From an uncultured Haemophilus sp. (lineage in GTDB: Bacteria > Pseudomonadota > Gammaproteobacteria > Enterobacterales > Pasteurellaceae), in contig CABSXY010000070.1 in assembly GCA_902481695.1 (NCBI GenBank), forward strand, positions 1 to 8,728: a DNA stretch of 8,728 bases, given 5' to 3'. Every line of letters starts with the position of its first letter. The stretch's first letter is position 1. Under the pieces are notes generated by a model. The model was not told where the DNA came from. It saw nothing but the letters and a program-made list of their open reading frames with translations, and did not search any database. This document shows, piece after piece, positions 1 through 5,048 of the stretch. The position numbers and the translations under genes are program-made.

Positions 1-51
1 GAGTGGGAACGCTATTTAGCGTTAGTCAAAAAAGGCTTGGATAAAAAATAA
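1..51 (+). CDS. 3' end of an unidentified gene (partial)
   Basis: An open frame runs in from the left edge for 16 codons, ending EWERYLALVKKGLDKK and a TAA stop at 49-51. The tail is lysine-rich and looks like an ordinary C-terminus. It does not match the MutH C-terminus as I recall it, although mutH is the neighbour of rppH in E. coli. Too little is present to name a family. No clear intrinsic terminator follows it. The reading is inferred from frame, the start of the AT-rich gap right after the stop, and lack of any other coding signal. Confidence 0.55.
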   Translation, partial: EWERYLALVKKGLDKK

Positions 52-90
52 CCACTAAAATTTTTGATTGAATGTGAGTAAGATAATTTC

Positions 91-99
91 TGTGAATAA
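91..99 (-). promoter_or_regulatory. DnaA box (TTATTCACA)
   Basis: The plus strand reads TGTGAATAA, an exact reverse-strand match to TTATNCACA. It lies in the loop of an 8-bp inverted repeat (TAAGATAA 79-86, TTATCTTA 103-110). It is the only exact box in this gap that points left. Confidence 0.55.
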
Positions 100-200
100 G
101 TCTTATCTTAATGAAATTAAAGCGAAAATATACTCTCTAAAATTGAAGCTAAAATGCTGAGAAGAGTTATGCAACACTCACCATTTGCTCAATCACAACT

Positions 201-209
201 TTATCCACA
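201..209 (+). promoter_or_regulatory. DnaA box (TTATCCACA)
   Basis: Perfect match to the high-affinity DnaA box, the R1/R4 form of E. coli oriC. An IHF-like sequence with one mismatch (191-203) overlaps its left edge. Confidence 0.65.
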
Positions 210-305
210 GAAATATTGAATAACTCATCGCTGTTATTTCTTCACCATGCAAGGAATGTTTAAATTAAAAAATGGCTGATTTTTTTACCTCACTTTGACG
301 AGAAA

Positions 306-314
306 AAGTGCGGT
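306..314 (+). repeat. DNA uptake signal sequence (Hin-type USS)
   Basis: Perfect AAGTGCGGT core followed by an AT-rich stretch with seven T residues, as in the extended Haemophilus consensus. These repeats mark DNA for uptake during natural competence. This copy lies inside the DnaA-box region. Confidence 0.9.
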
Positions 315-391
315 CATTTTTTTCGGAAAATTTTTTGATTAAAGGTTATGCAAAAATGAAAAAGTGAAGTAAGAAAAGCATTTTTTGATCT

Positions 392-400
392 TTATACACA
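392..400 (+). promoter_or_regulatory. DnaA box (TTATACACA)
   Basis: Exact match to TTATNCACA. It lies 24 bp left of the tandem pair at 424-444 and points the same way. Confidence 0.6.
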
Positions 401-423
401 GTTAAATTTAGACTATCCAAGTG

Positions 424-444
424 TTACCCACAAAGTTATCCACA
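424..444 (+). promoter_or_regulatory. Tandem DnaA boxes (TTACCCACA and TTATCCACA)
   Basis: Two boxes lie head to tail with 3 bp between them: 424-432 has one mismatch and 436-444 is perfect. A more decayed relative, CTATCCAAG, lies at 413-421, giving an 11-12 bp periodicity close to one helical turn. Such phased tandem boxes suit cooperative DnaA binding. They lie about 90 bp upstream of the rppH start. Confidence 0.6.
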
Positions 445-466
445 ACAGGTAAATATGCCCATTCGG

Positions 467-495
467 TTGATAAAAAAGCGAATTTATGAAACAAT
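467..495 (+). promoter_or_regulatory. Possible promoter for the rppH cluster
   Basis: TTGATA at 467-472 and AACAAT at 490-495 are separated by 17 bp. Each matches four of six consensus bases. This would give a leader of roughly 30 nt to the rppH GTG. An alternative pair lies further up (TTGATC 385-390 and TAGACT 409-414), with a DnaA box in its spacer. Neither is strong. Confidence 0.3.
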
Positions 496-534
496 CTGCA
501 AATCATTTTTGTACAAAATTTAAGGTGAACGATA

Positions 535-1128
535 GTGATCGATTTTGATGGCTACCGTCCAAATGTAGGCATTGTCATTTGTAATCGCAAAGGGCAGGTG
601 CTTTGGGCTAAACGATACGGGCAGAATTCGTGGCAATTCCCGCAAGGTGGAATTAACGATAATGAAAGTGCCGAACAAGCCATGTATCGTGAATTATATG
701 AAGAGGTTGGTTTGCAACCCAAAGATGTGAAGGTGCTTTACGCGTCTAAACATTGGTTGCGTTATAAACTGCCAAAAAGATTGCTGCGTTATGACAGCAA
801 ACCGGTGTGTATTGGGCAAAAACAACGTTGGTTTTTGTTGCAATTAGTGGGTGATGAAAAAAATATTAATATGAACACAACAAAATCCCCGGAATTTGAT
901 GGTTGGCGTTGGGTGAGCTTTTGGTATCCCGTACGTCAGGTTGTGTCCTTTAAGAAAGATGTTTATCGCAAAGCGATGAAAGAGTTTGCTCAAGTAATGT
1001 TTGGCAACGAAAAGACATTACTTGAAAATACGCAAGAGCATGAGGCAAATAAACCTTATCATGCGCCGCGTAAAAGTGGTTTTTCTAAATATCAAAAACG
1101 TTCATCTTATAAGTCAAGGGGGCAATAA
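535..1128 (+). CDS. rppH: RNA pyrophosphohydrolase RppH (Nudix)
   Basis: RppH removes pyrophosphate from the 5' triphosphate end of mRNAs, which primes them for RNase E decay. The protein has 197 residues. Its Nudix box spans residues 38-60 in the form G-x5-E-x7-REL-x-EE-x-G-L, with the metal-binding glutamates E53, E56 and E57. The flanks (GYRPNVGIVICN, WLRYKLPKR, KPVCIGQKQ, PEFDGWRWVS) are those of enterobacterial RppH. The start is GTG at 535, also the start type of E. coli rppH, with AAGG at 522-525 nine bases upstream. The C-terminus is about 20 residues longer than in E. coli and is rich in Lys, Arg and Ser (KSGFSKYQKRSSYKSRGQ), possibly RNA-contacting. It is the first gene of a five-gene cluster and its TAA overlaps the next ATG by one base. 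Confidence 0.96.
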   Translation: MIDFDGYRPNVGIVICNRKGQVLWAKRYGQNSWQFPQGGINDNESAEQAMYRELYEEVGLQPKDVKVLYASKHWLRYKLPKRLLRYDSKPVCIGQKQRWFLLQLVGDEKNINMNTTKSPEFDGWRWVSFWYPVRQVVSFKKDVYRKAMKEFAQVMFGNEKTLLENTQEHEANKPYHAPRKSGFSKYQKRSSYKSRGQ

Positions 1129-1922
1129 TGCTCACTTTTATTCTACTTTGTTTGCTTGTCGGGTCTGTTGTTGGTTTTCTTGCCGGATTATTTGGCATTG
1201 GTGGTGGGTTAATTATCGTCCCTACCTTGGTTTATTTATTGCCGATGGTAGGCGTACCTGAACCCTTGCTGATGTCCACCGCATTAGGAACTTCATTTGC
1301 AACCATTGTGATTACTGGATTTTCTTCTGCACAGCGTCATCATAAACTAGGTAATATAGTCTGGAGTGCCGTGAAAGTATTGGCACCGATGGTGATGATC
1401 TCGGTCTTTATCTCTGGTTTGTTTATTGGCAAGCTTGATCGTGATGTATCAGCCAAAATCTTTGCCTGTTTAGTCGTATATTTAGCGGCAAAAATGGTGA
1501 TTTCTATTAAGAAAAACACAGGGAAAACCAAACCTTTAACAACGCAAGCTTCTGTTATTGGTGGTATTTTAATTGGGATGGCATCAAGTGCAGCAGGCGT
1601 AGGTGGTGGTGGTTTTATCGTGCCATTTTTAAATTCCCGCGGGATTGATATGAAAAAAGCCATCGGTTCTTCTGCATTCTGTGGGGCACTTCTTGGTTTA
1701 TCAGGCATGTTTAGCTTTATGGTGAGTGGTTGGGGTAATCCTTCCATGCCAGATTATTCCCTAGGTTATGTTTATTTGCCTGCCGTGCTTGGTATTACGG
1801 GTACTTCATTCTTCACTTCTAAACTAGGGGCAACAGCAACCTCCAAACTCCCTGTCCCAACCTTGAAAAAAGGCTTTGCCTTGCTATTAGTTGCGATCGC
1901 AGTTGATATGTTTATTAAATAA
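1128..1922 (+). CDS. TSUP (TauE/SafE) family membrane permease
   Basis: This 264-residue, very hydrophobic inner-membrane protein belongs to the TSUP/TauE-SafE family, whose characterised members export or import sulfite, sulfoacetate or related small organosulfur anions. The substrate here cannot be read from sequence. An internal duplication is visible: GIGGGLIIVP at residues 23-32 and GVGGGGFIVP at 157-166 are the paired family motifs, each opening a half of about four membrane helices. A basic cytoplasmic-type linker (SIKKNTGKTKPL, about 126-137) separates the halves. The ATG shares its A with the rppH stop (TAATG), and AAGGGGG at 1116-1122 is the ribosome site, so coupling with rppH is likely. 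H. influenzae has a similar protein after its rppH (HI0902). E. coli has ptsP between rppH and lgt instead. Confidence 0.9.
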   Translation: MLTFILLCLLVGSVVGFLAGLFGIGGGLIIVPTLVYLLPMVGVPEPLLMSTALGTSFATIVITGFSSAQRHHKLGNIVWSAVKVLAPMVMISVFISGLFIGKLDRDVSAKIFACLVVYLAAKMVISIKKNTGKTKPLTTQASVIGGILIGMASSAAGVGGGGFIVPFLNSRGIDMKKAIGSSAFCGALLGLSGMFSFMVSGWGNPSMPDYSLGYVYLPAVLGITGTSFFTSKLGATATSKLPVPTLKKGFALLLVAIAVDMFIK

Positions 1923-1930
1923 GGAATGTT

Positions 1931-2740
1931 ATGAATTCAGAATTTTTGATGCTTCCGCATTTTGATCCGACTATTTTCACTTTCGGTGATAGCAATATTG
2001 GGCTGCGTTGGTATGGCTTAATGTATCTATTAGGCTTTATCTTTGCGCGCTGGCTGGCGGTTCGTCGTGCCAATCAACCAAATAGTGGCTGGACTGTGGA
2101 TCAAGTGGATACGTTACTTTTTAATGCTTTTATGGGGGTATTTTTAGGGGGACGTATTGGTGATGTTTTCTTCTATAATTTCGATCGTTTTGTGCAAGAT
2201 CCGCTGTATTTATTCCGTGTTTGGGAAGGCGGAATGTCATTCCATGGTGGATTAATTGGGGTGATTATCTCAATGATTTGGACCTCTTATTCGCAAAAAA
2301 GAAGTTTCTGGCAAACGGCAGATTTTGTGGCGCCATTGATTCCATTTGGTTTAGGAATGGGACGAATTGGTAACTTCATCAATTTAGAACTTTGGGGACG
2401 AGAAACCGATGTGCCTTGGGCCATGATTTTCCCAAATGATCCATTATTGTTGCCTCGCCATCCTTCACAGCTTTATGAAGCATTTTTAGAAGGTTTCGTG
2501 CTGTTTATTATTCTGAATGTCTTTATTAAAAAGCCTCGCCCTGCAGGTTCTGTAGCAGGATTATTCCTGGTTGGTTACGGGATTTTCCGTTTTATCGTTG
2601 AATATGTTCGTGAGCCTGAAGTGGAATCTTTCTTAGGCATCATGACACGTGGCCAAGCGCTTTGTTTGCCGATGATTATTGGCGGTGGGTTAATTATGGC
2701 ATGGGCATACAATCGCTCTAAAAGTGCGGTTCATCAGTAA
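1931..2740 (+). CDS. lgt: Prolipoprotein diacylglyceryl transferase Lgt
   Basis: Lgt moves a diacylglyceryl group from phosphatidylglycerol to the lipobox cysteine of prolipoproteins, the first step of lipoprotein maturation in the inner membrane. The Lgt signature GRIGNFIN-x-ELWGR spans about residues 144-157 and includes R145, N148, E153 and G156. The essential histidine is H105 in SFHGGLIG, and R220 in FRFIVEYVR matches the third key arginine (E. coli R239). Multiple membrane helices and the paired basic KKPRP loop fit the family. At 269 residues it is about 20 shorter than E. coli Lgt; the loss lies between WAMIFP and LPRHPSQ, a periplasmic loop. The signature has Leu152 where E. coli has Gly. 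AAGGA at 1921-1925 overlaps the previous stop and lies 5 nt from the ATG. Confidence 0.97.
   Translation: MNSEFLMLPHFDPTIFTFGDSNIGLRWYGLMYLLGFIFARWLAVRRANQPNSGWTVDQVDTLLFNAFMGVFLGGRIGDVFFYNFDRFVQDPLYLFRVWEGGMSFHGGLIGVIISMIWTSYSQKRSFWQTADFVAPLIPFGLGMGRIGNFINLELWGRETDVPWAMIFPNDPLLLPRHPSQLYEAFLEGFVLFIILNVFIKKPRPAGSVAGLFLVGYGIFRFIVEYVREPEVESFLGIMTRGQALCLPMIIGGGLIMAWAYNRSKSAVHQ
2722..2730 (+). repeat. DNA uptake signal sequence inside lgt
   Basis: Perfect AAGTGCGGT core within the last codons of lgt, where it encodes part of KSAV. Uptake signals are often tolerated at the variable C-terminal ends of genes. Confidence 0.9.
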
Positions 2741-2749
2741 GGAGTTTTT

Positions 2750-3601
2750 ATGAAACAATATTTAGATCTTTGCCGACGTATTGTAAATGAGGGTGAGTGG
2801 ATTGCTAATGAGCGTACTGGTAAGCGTTGCCTGACGGTGATTAATGTAGATCTAGAATATGATGTTGCCAATAATCAATTCCCCTTAATTACCACGCGTA
2901 AAAGCTATTGGAAAGCAGCGATTGCGGAGTTTTTAGGTTATATCCGTGGTTATGATAATGCGGCAGATTTCCGTAAACTTGGCACCAAAACATGGGATGC
3001 CAATGCCAATGAAAATGCCGCTTGGCTTGCCAATCCATATCGTAAAGGCACCGATGATATGGGCCGCGTTTATGGCGTACAAGGCAGAGCATGGCGTAAA
3101 CCGAATGGCGAAACCATCGATCAACTTCGTAAAATTGTAAACAATTTAAGTCGAGGTATTGATGATCGCGGTGAAATTCTGACTTTCTTCAATCCTGGCG
3201 AATTTGACCTAGGCTGTTTGCGTCCTTGTATGCACACTCACACATTTTCCTTAGTGGGCGATACACTGCACTTAACGAGCTATCAGCGTTCTTGTGATGT
3301 ACCACTTGGCTTAAACTTCAATCAAATTCAAGTCTTTACTTTCCTTGCATTAATGGCGCAAATTACTGGTAATAAACCGGGTAAGGCATATCATAAAATT
3401 GTCAATGCGCATATTTATGAAGACCAACTTGAGTTAATGCGTGATGTGCAATTAAAACGTGAACCATTCCCTTCACCACAATTAGAAATTAATCCAGATA
3501 TTAAAACCCTTGAAGATCTTGAAACTTGGGTAACAATGGATGATTTCAAGGTGGTAGGTTATCAATCTCACGAACCAATCAAATATCCTTTCTCAGTTTA
3601 G
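2750..3601 (+). CDS. thyA: Thymidylate synthase ThyA
   Basis: ThyA methylates dUMP to dTMP using 5,10-methylene-tetrahydrofolate as both carbon donor and reductant; it is cytosolic and works with dihydrofolate reductase. The catalytic cysteine is C160 in LRPCMHTHTF. The phosphate-binding QRSCD motif spans 179-183, the dUMP-selecting asparagine is N191 in GLNFNQ, and H221 and Y223 lie in NAHIYEDQ. The protein has 283 residues against 264 in E. coli, the longer form found in Vibrio and H. influenzae, with extra sequence around residues 85-105 (DANANENAAWLANPYRKG). TAAGGAG overlaps the lgt stop and lies 5 nt before the ATG. The lgt-thyA pairing is shared with E. coli. The stop is TAG at 3599-3601. 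Confidence 0.98.
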   Translation: MKQYLDLCRRIVNEGEWIANERTGKRCLTVINVDLEYDVANNQFPLITTRKSYWKAAIAEFLGYIRGYDNAADFRKLGTKTWDANANENAAWLANPYRKGTDDMGRVYGVQGRAWRKPNGETIDQLRKIVNNLSRGIDDRGEILTFFNPGEFDLGCLRPCMHTHTFSLVGDTLHLTSYQRSCDVPLGLNFNQIQVFTFLALMAQITGNKPGKAYHKIVNAHIYEDQLELMRDVQLKREPFPSPQLEINPDIKTLEDLETWVTMDDFKVVGYQSHEPIKYPFSV

Positions 3602-3608
3602 GCATTCA

Positions 3609-3617
3609 AAGTGCGGT
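3609..3617 (+). repeat. DNA uptake signal sequence at the tadA start
   Basis: Perfect AAGTGCGGT in the 9-nt gap after thyA. Bases 3-5 of the signal supply the GTG that appears to start tadA, so the repeat and the initiation site overlap. Confidence 0.9.
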
Positions 3618-4129
3618 CAGATTTAGACGAGAAATTTATGCAACACGCCCTGATGCTTGCCGATCGTGCAGAGGCACTCGGCGAGATTCCTGTCGGGGCA
3701 GTGTTGGTGGATGATGAAGGAAATATTCTCGGTGAAGGCTGGAATTTATCTATTATTGAAAATGATCCGACTGCTCACGCTGAAATTGTCGCATTGCGTA
3801 ACGCAGCGCGAAATATTCAAAATTATCGTCTGCTCAATACCACACTTTATGTCACCCTTGAGCCTTGTACTATGTGTGCGGGTGCGATTTTACATAGCCG
3901 AATTAAACGTTTAGTCTTCGGTGCATCAGATTATAAAACCGGGGCTGTAGGTTCTCGCTTTCACTTCTTTGATGATTATAAAATGAATCACACGTTAGAA
4001 ATTACATCTGGTGTGCTGGCAGAAAAGTGCGGTCAAAAATTGAGTGATTTTTTCAAAAAAAGACGAGAGCGGAAAAAGGAAGAAAAGCGGGAAAAGAATC
4101 TCCCGCTTGATGTTGAATTGCAATCTTAA
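3611..4129 (+). CDS. tadA: tRNA-specific adenosine deaminase TadA
   Basis: TadA converts A34 of tRNA-Arg(ACG) to inosine so that one tRNA reads CGU, CGC and CGA. The zinc and catalytic motifs are HAE at residues 56-58 (proton shuttle E58) and PCTMC at 85-89 (zinc ligands C86 and C89). IPVGAVLV, NYRLLNTTLYVTLEP, and KTGAVGS are typical of TadA. The 172-residue length fits the family, and the charged tail RRERKKEEKREKN resembles the E. coli C-terminus. The start is uncertain: GTG 3611, inside an uptake signal, gives an N-terminus aligning with the E. coli protein (DEKFMQHAL like EYWMRHAL), with AGG at 3600-3602 as a weak ribosome site. ATG 3638 would drop nine residues. The stop codon overlaps that of ung on the other strand. 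Confidence 0.95.
   Translation: MRSDLDEKFMQHALMLADRAEALGEIPVGAVLVDDEGNILGEGWNLSIIENDPTAHAEIVALRNAARNIQNYRLLNTTLYVTLEPCTMCAGAILHSRIKRLVFGASDYKTGAVGSRFHFFDDYKMNHTLEITSGVLAEKCGQKLSDFFKKRRERKKEEKREKNLPLDVELQS
4025..4033 (+). repeat. DNA uptake signal sequence inside tadA
   Basis: Perfect AAGTGCGGT core in tadA, contributing to the codons for EKCGQ (residues about 138-142), again near the less conserved C-terminal end. Confidence 0.9.
4085..4108 (-). terminator. Likely intrinsic terminator of ung, inside tadA
   Basis: A perfect 8-bp stem (AAGCGGGA at 4085-4092, TCCCGCTT at 4101-4108) has an 8-nt loop. Read on the minus strand it begins 18 nt after the ung stop and is followed by TTCTTCCTTTTT, a U-rich tract. 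On the plus strand no T tract follows, so it should stop ung transcription only. It lies wholly in the coding end of tadA, in codons for a Lys/Arg-rich tail. The interrupted T tract keeps confidence moderate. Confidence 0.55.
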
Positions 4130-4785
4130 ACTTGCCAATTAATTTCAGTTAAACCATGTTGCTTTAAGTATTCGTTGGTTTTAGAAAAATGATGACATCC
4201 TAGAAAACCACGATGTGCAGAAAGTGGAGAAGGGTGCGGGGCAGTTAAAACATAATGACGATTGCGATTAATAAATTGCCCTTTTTTCTGCGCATGACTT
4301 CCCCAAAGTAAAAATACGACTTTTTCACGATGTTCATTAAGTGCTGCAATCACTTGATCTGTAAAAACTTCCCAACCAAATTTAGCGTGTGAATGTGCCA
4401 TGCCGCGCTCTACAGTTAGCACGGTGTTAAGCAACAGTACACCTTGCTCAGCCCATTTCACTAAGTAGCCATGATTTGGCATTTGAAAACCAGGAATATC
4501 GTTAGCCAATTCTTTATACATATTCAGTAGAGAAGGGGGAATTGCAACCTCAGGTTTAACCGAAAAAGCTAAACCGTGCGCTTGATTTGGGCCATGGTAG
4601 GGATCCTGCCCTAAAATGACGACTTTCACCTCATCAAATGCTGTATATTTAAAGGCATTAAACACTTCGTCTTGTGGTGGGTAAATGGTCTTCCCCGCGA
4701 GTCGCTCTTGATGGACTTGTTGTAGAATGTGTTTAAAGTAAGGTTTTTCTTTCTCTTGACCGATAACATCTGTCCAGGTTTTCAT
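4126..4785 (-). CDS. ung: Uracil-DNA glycosylase Ung
   Basis: Ung excises uracil from DNA, starting base-excision repair after cytosine deamination or dUMP misincorporation. The 219-residue protein carries the water-activating motif GQDPYH at 59-64 (catalytic D61, the E. coli D64), F74 which stacks on uracil, N120 in LLLNTVLTV which selects uracil, and the DNA-intercalating HPSPLS motif at 184-189 with catalytic H184 and L188. AAGGA (plus positions 4794-4798) lies 8 nt upstream of the ATG. The gene faces away from grcA, an adjacency also seen in E. coli, and its stop shares bases with the tadA stop (TTAA at 4126-4129). Confidence 0.98.
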   Translation of the reverse strand: MKTWTDVIGQEKEKPYFKHILQQVHQERLAGKTIYPPQDEVFNAFKYTAFDEVKVVILGQDPYHGPNQAHGLAFSVKPEVAIPPSLLNMYKELANDIPGFQMPNHGYLVKWAEQGVLLLNTVLTVERGMAHSHAKFGWEVFTDQVIAALNEHREKVVFLLWGSHAQKKGQFINRNRHYVLTAPHPSPLSAHRGFLGCHHFSKTNEYLKQHGLTEINWQV

Positions 4786-4817
4786 TCTGTATTTCCTTAT
4801 TGGATAGGCTTAGAGAC

Positions 4818-4823
4818 ATTATA
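4818..4823 (-). promoter_or_regulatory. ung promoter -10 element
   Basis: On the minus strand this reads TATAAT, a perfect -10 hexamer, about 33 nt upstream of the ung ATG. At the proper distance (4840-4847) there is no TTGACA-like -35. Instead the position is filled by the centre of a 19-bp palindrome, so the promoter may depend on a bound regulator. Confidence 0.6.
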
Positions 4824-4833
4824 AATGAAATTG

Positions 4834-4852
4834 CTTAGAAAGGCTTTCTAAG
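4834..4852. promoter_or_regulatory. Perfect 19-bp palindrome over the ung -35 region, candidate operator
   Basis: CTTAGAAAG-G-CTTTCTAAG has two perfect 9-bp arms around a single central base. It lies 10 bp upstream of the ung TATAAT and covers the place where a -35 would be. No T tract follows on either strand, so a terminator is unlikely. A dimeric regulator site is inferred; I do not recognise the motif. Confidence 0.5.
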
Positions 4853-4858
4853 AATAAT

Positions 4859-4874
4859 GTTAATTTCTTGTTAA
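4859..4874 (+). promoter_or_regulatory. Candidate ArcA direct-repeat site
   Basis: GTTAA occurs at 4859-4863 and 4870-4874, start to start 11 bp. ArcA of gammaproteobacteria binds direct repeats of a GTTAA-like element at 11-bp spacing. E. coli grcA (yfiD) is controlled by ArcA and FNR. The sequence is AT-rich, so a chance match is possible. Confidence 0.4.
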
Positions 4875-4912
4875 ATTTTAAGATGTTGTGAGATCTTTTT
4901 ACATCTAAAACT

Positions 4913-4926
4913 TTAATCTAGATCAA
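4913..4926 (+). promoter_or_regulatory. FNR box upstream of grcA
   Basis: TTAAT-CTAG-ATCAA matches the FNR consensus TTGAT-N4-ATCAA in nine of ten positions. Its centre (4919.5) is about 89 bp above the start site predicted from the extended -10 at 4997-5002, close to the distal FNR site known at E. coli yfiD. A poorer site (TAGGT-CAAA-ATTAA at 4961-4974, seven of ten) falls near -41.5. This supports oxygen control of grcA. Confidence 0.6.
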
Positions 4927-4974
4927 TTTTCGAAAATTAGTCGGAGAAAAGAATCTGTTTTAGGTCAAAATTAA

Positions 4975-5002
4975 TTGAATTCTTCAAATAGTTTGATAAA
5001 AT
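4975..5002 (+). promoter_or_regulatory. Probable grcA promoter (extended -10)
   Basis: TTGAAT at 4975-4980 and TAAAAT at 4997-5002 are separated by 16 bp, and TGA directly before TAAAAT makes an extended -10 (TGN-TAAAAT). The start would be near 5009, giving a leader of about 40 nt. The -35 overlaps a 13-bp palindrome TTGAATTCTTCAA at 4975-4987. Confidence 0.5.
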
Positions 5003-5048
5003 TTGCACAGTTTAATAAATATACAACCGCCAAATTAGGAGGCACTTT

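Larger units (their letters stand above)
52..534. promoter_or_regulatory. AT-rich intergenic region with DnaA-box cluster, candidate DARS2-like locus
   Basis: This 483-bp gap has no credible gene. It holds four exact matches to the DnaA box TTATNCACA: 91-99 (minus), 201-209, 392-400 and 436-444 (plus). It also holds two one-mismatch sites, TTATGCAAA at 346-354 and TTACCCACA at 424-432. By base composition I would expect far fewer than one exact match. In E. coli the DnaA-reactivating sequence DARS2 lies in the mutH-rppH intergenic region, and this cluster sits in the matching place upstream of rppH. Degenerate IHF-like sites (one mismatch, for example 191-203 overlapping a DnaA box) are present, but such matches are common in AT-rich DNA. 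The box cluster is seen; a DARS function is inferred from synteny. A DnaA-titration site or DnaA control of rppH are alternatives. Confidence 0.6.

Noticed and set aside
291..323. Intrinsic terminator made from CACTTT/AAAGTG with a downstream T run
   Set aside because: The stem has only 6 bp and little GC, the T run starts 6 nt after it, and it lies 240 nt past the nearest upstream stop. The right arm is simply part of an uptake signal.
52..534. Chromosomal replication origin (oriC)
   Set aside because: DnaA boxes and AT-richness fit, but GATC sites are nearly absent, no array of AT-rich 13-mers was seen, and no origin neighbours such as mnmG/gidA, dnaA or rpmH are present. A DARS or titration site fits better.
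1001..1261. 86-codon open frame bridging rppH and the permease gene
   Set aside because: It is out of frame with two well-supported genes and has no recognisable protein features.
1340..1747. 135-codon open frame on the minus strand
   Set aside because: It lies antisense to the TSUP permease gene, has no family resemblance or ribosome site, and arises from that gene's codon pattern.
4887..4903. CRP site (TGTGA followed by TTACA)
   Set aside because: Only the left half fits; the right half is one base out of register and mismatched.
4975..4987. TTGAATTCTTCAA palindrome as an FNR site
   Set aside because: Arm spacing is 3 bp rather than 4 and the half-sites are TTGAA, not TTGAT; it also coincides with the likely grcA -35.
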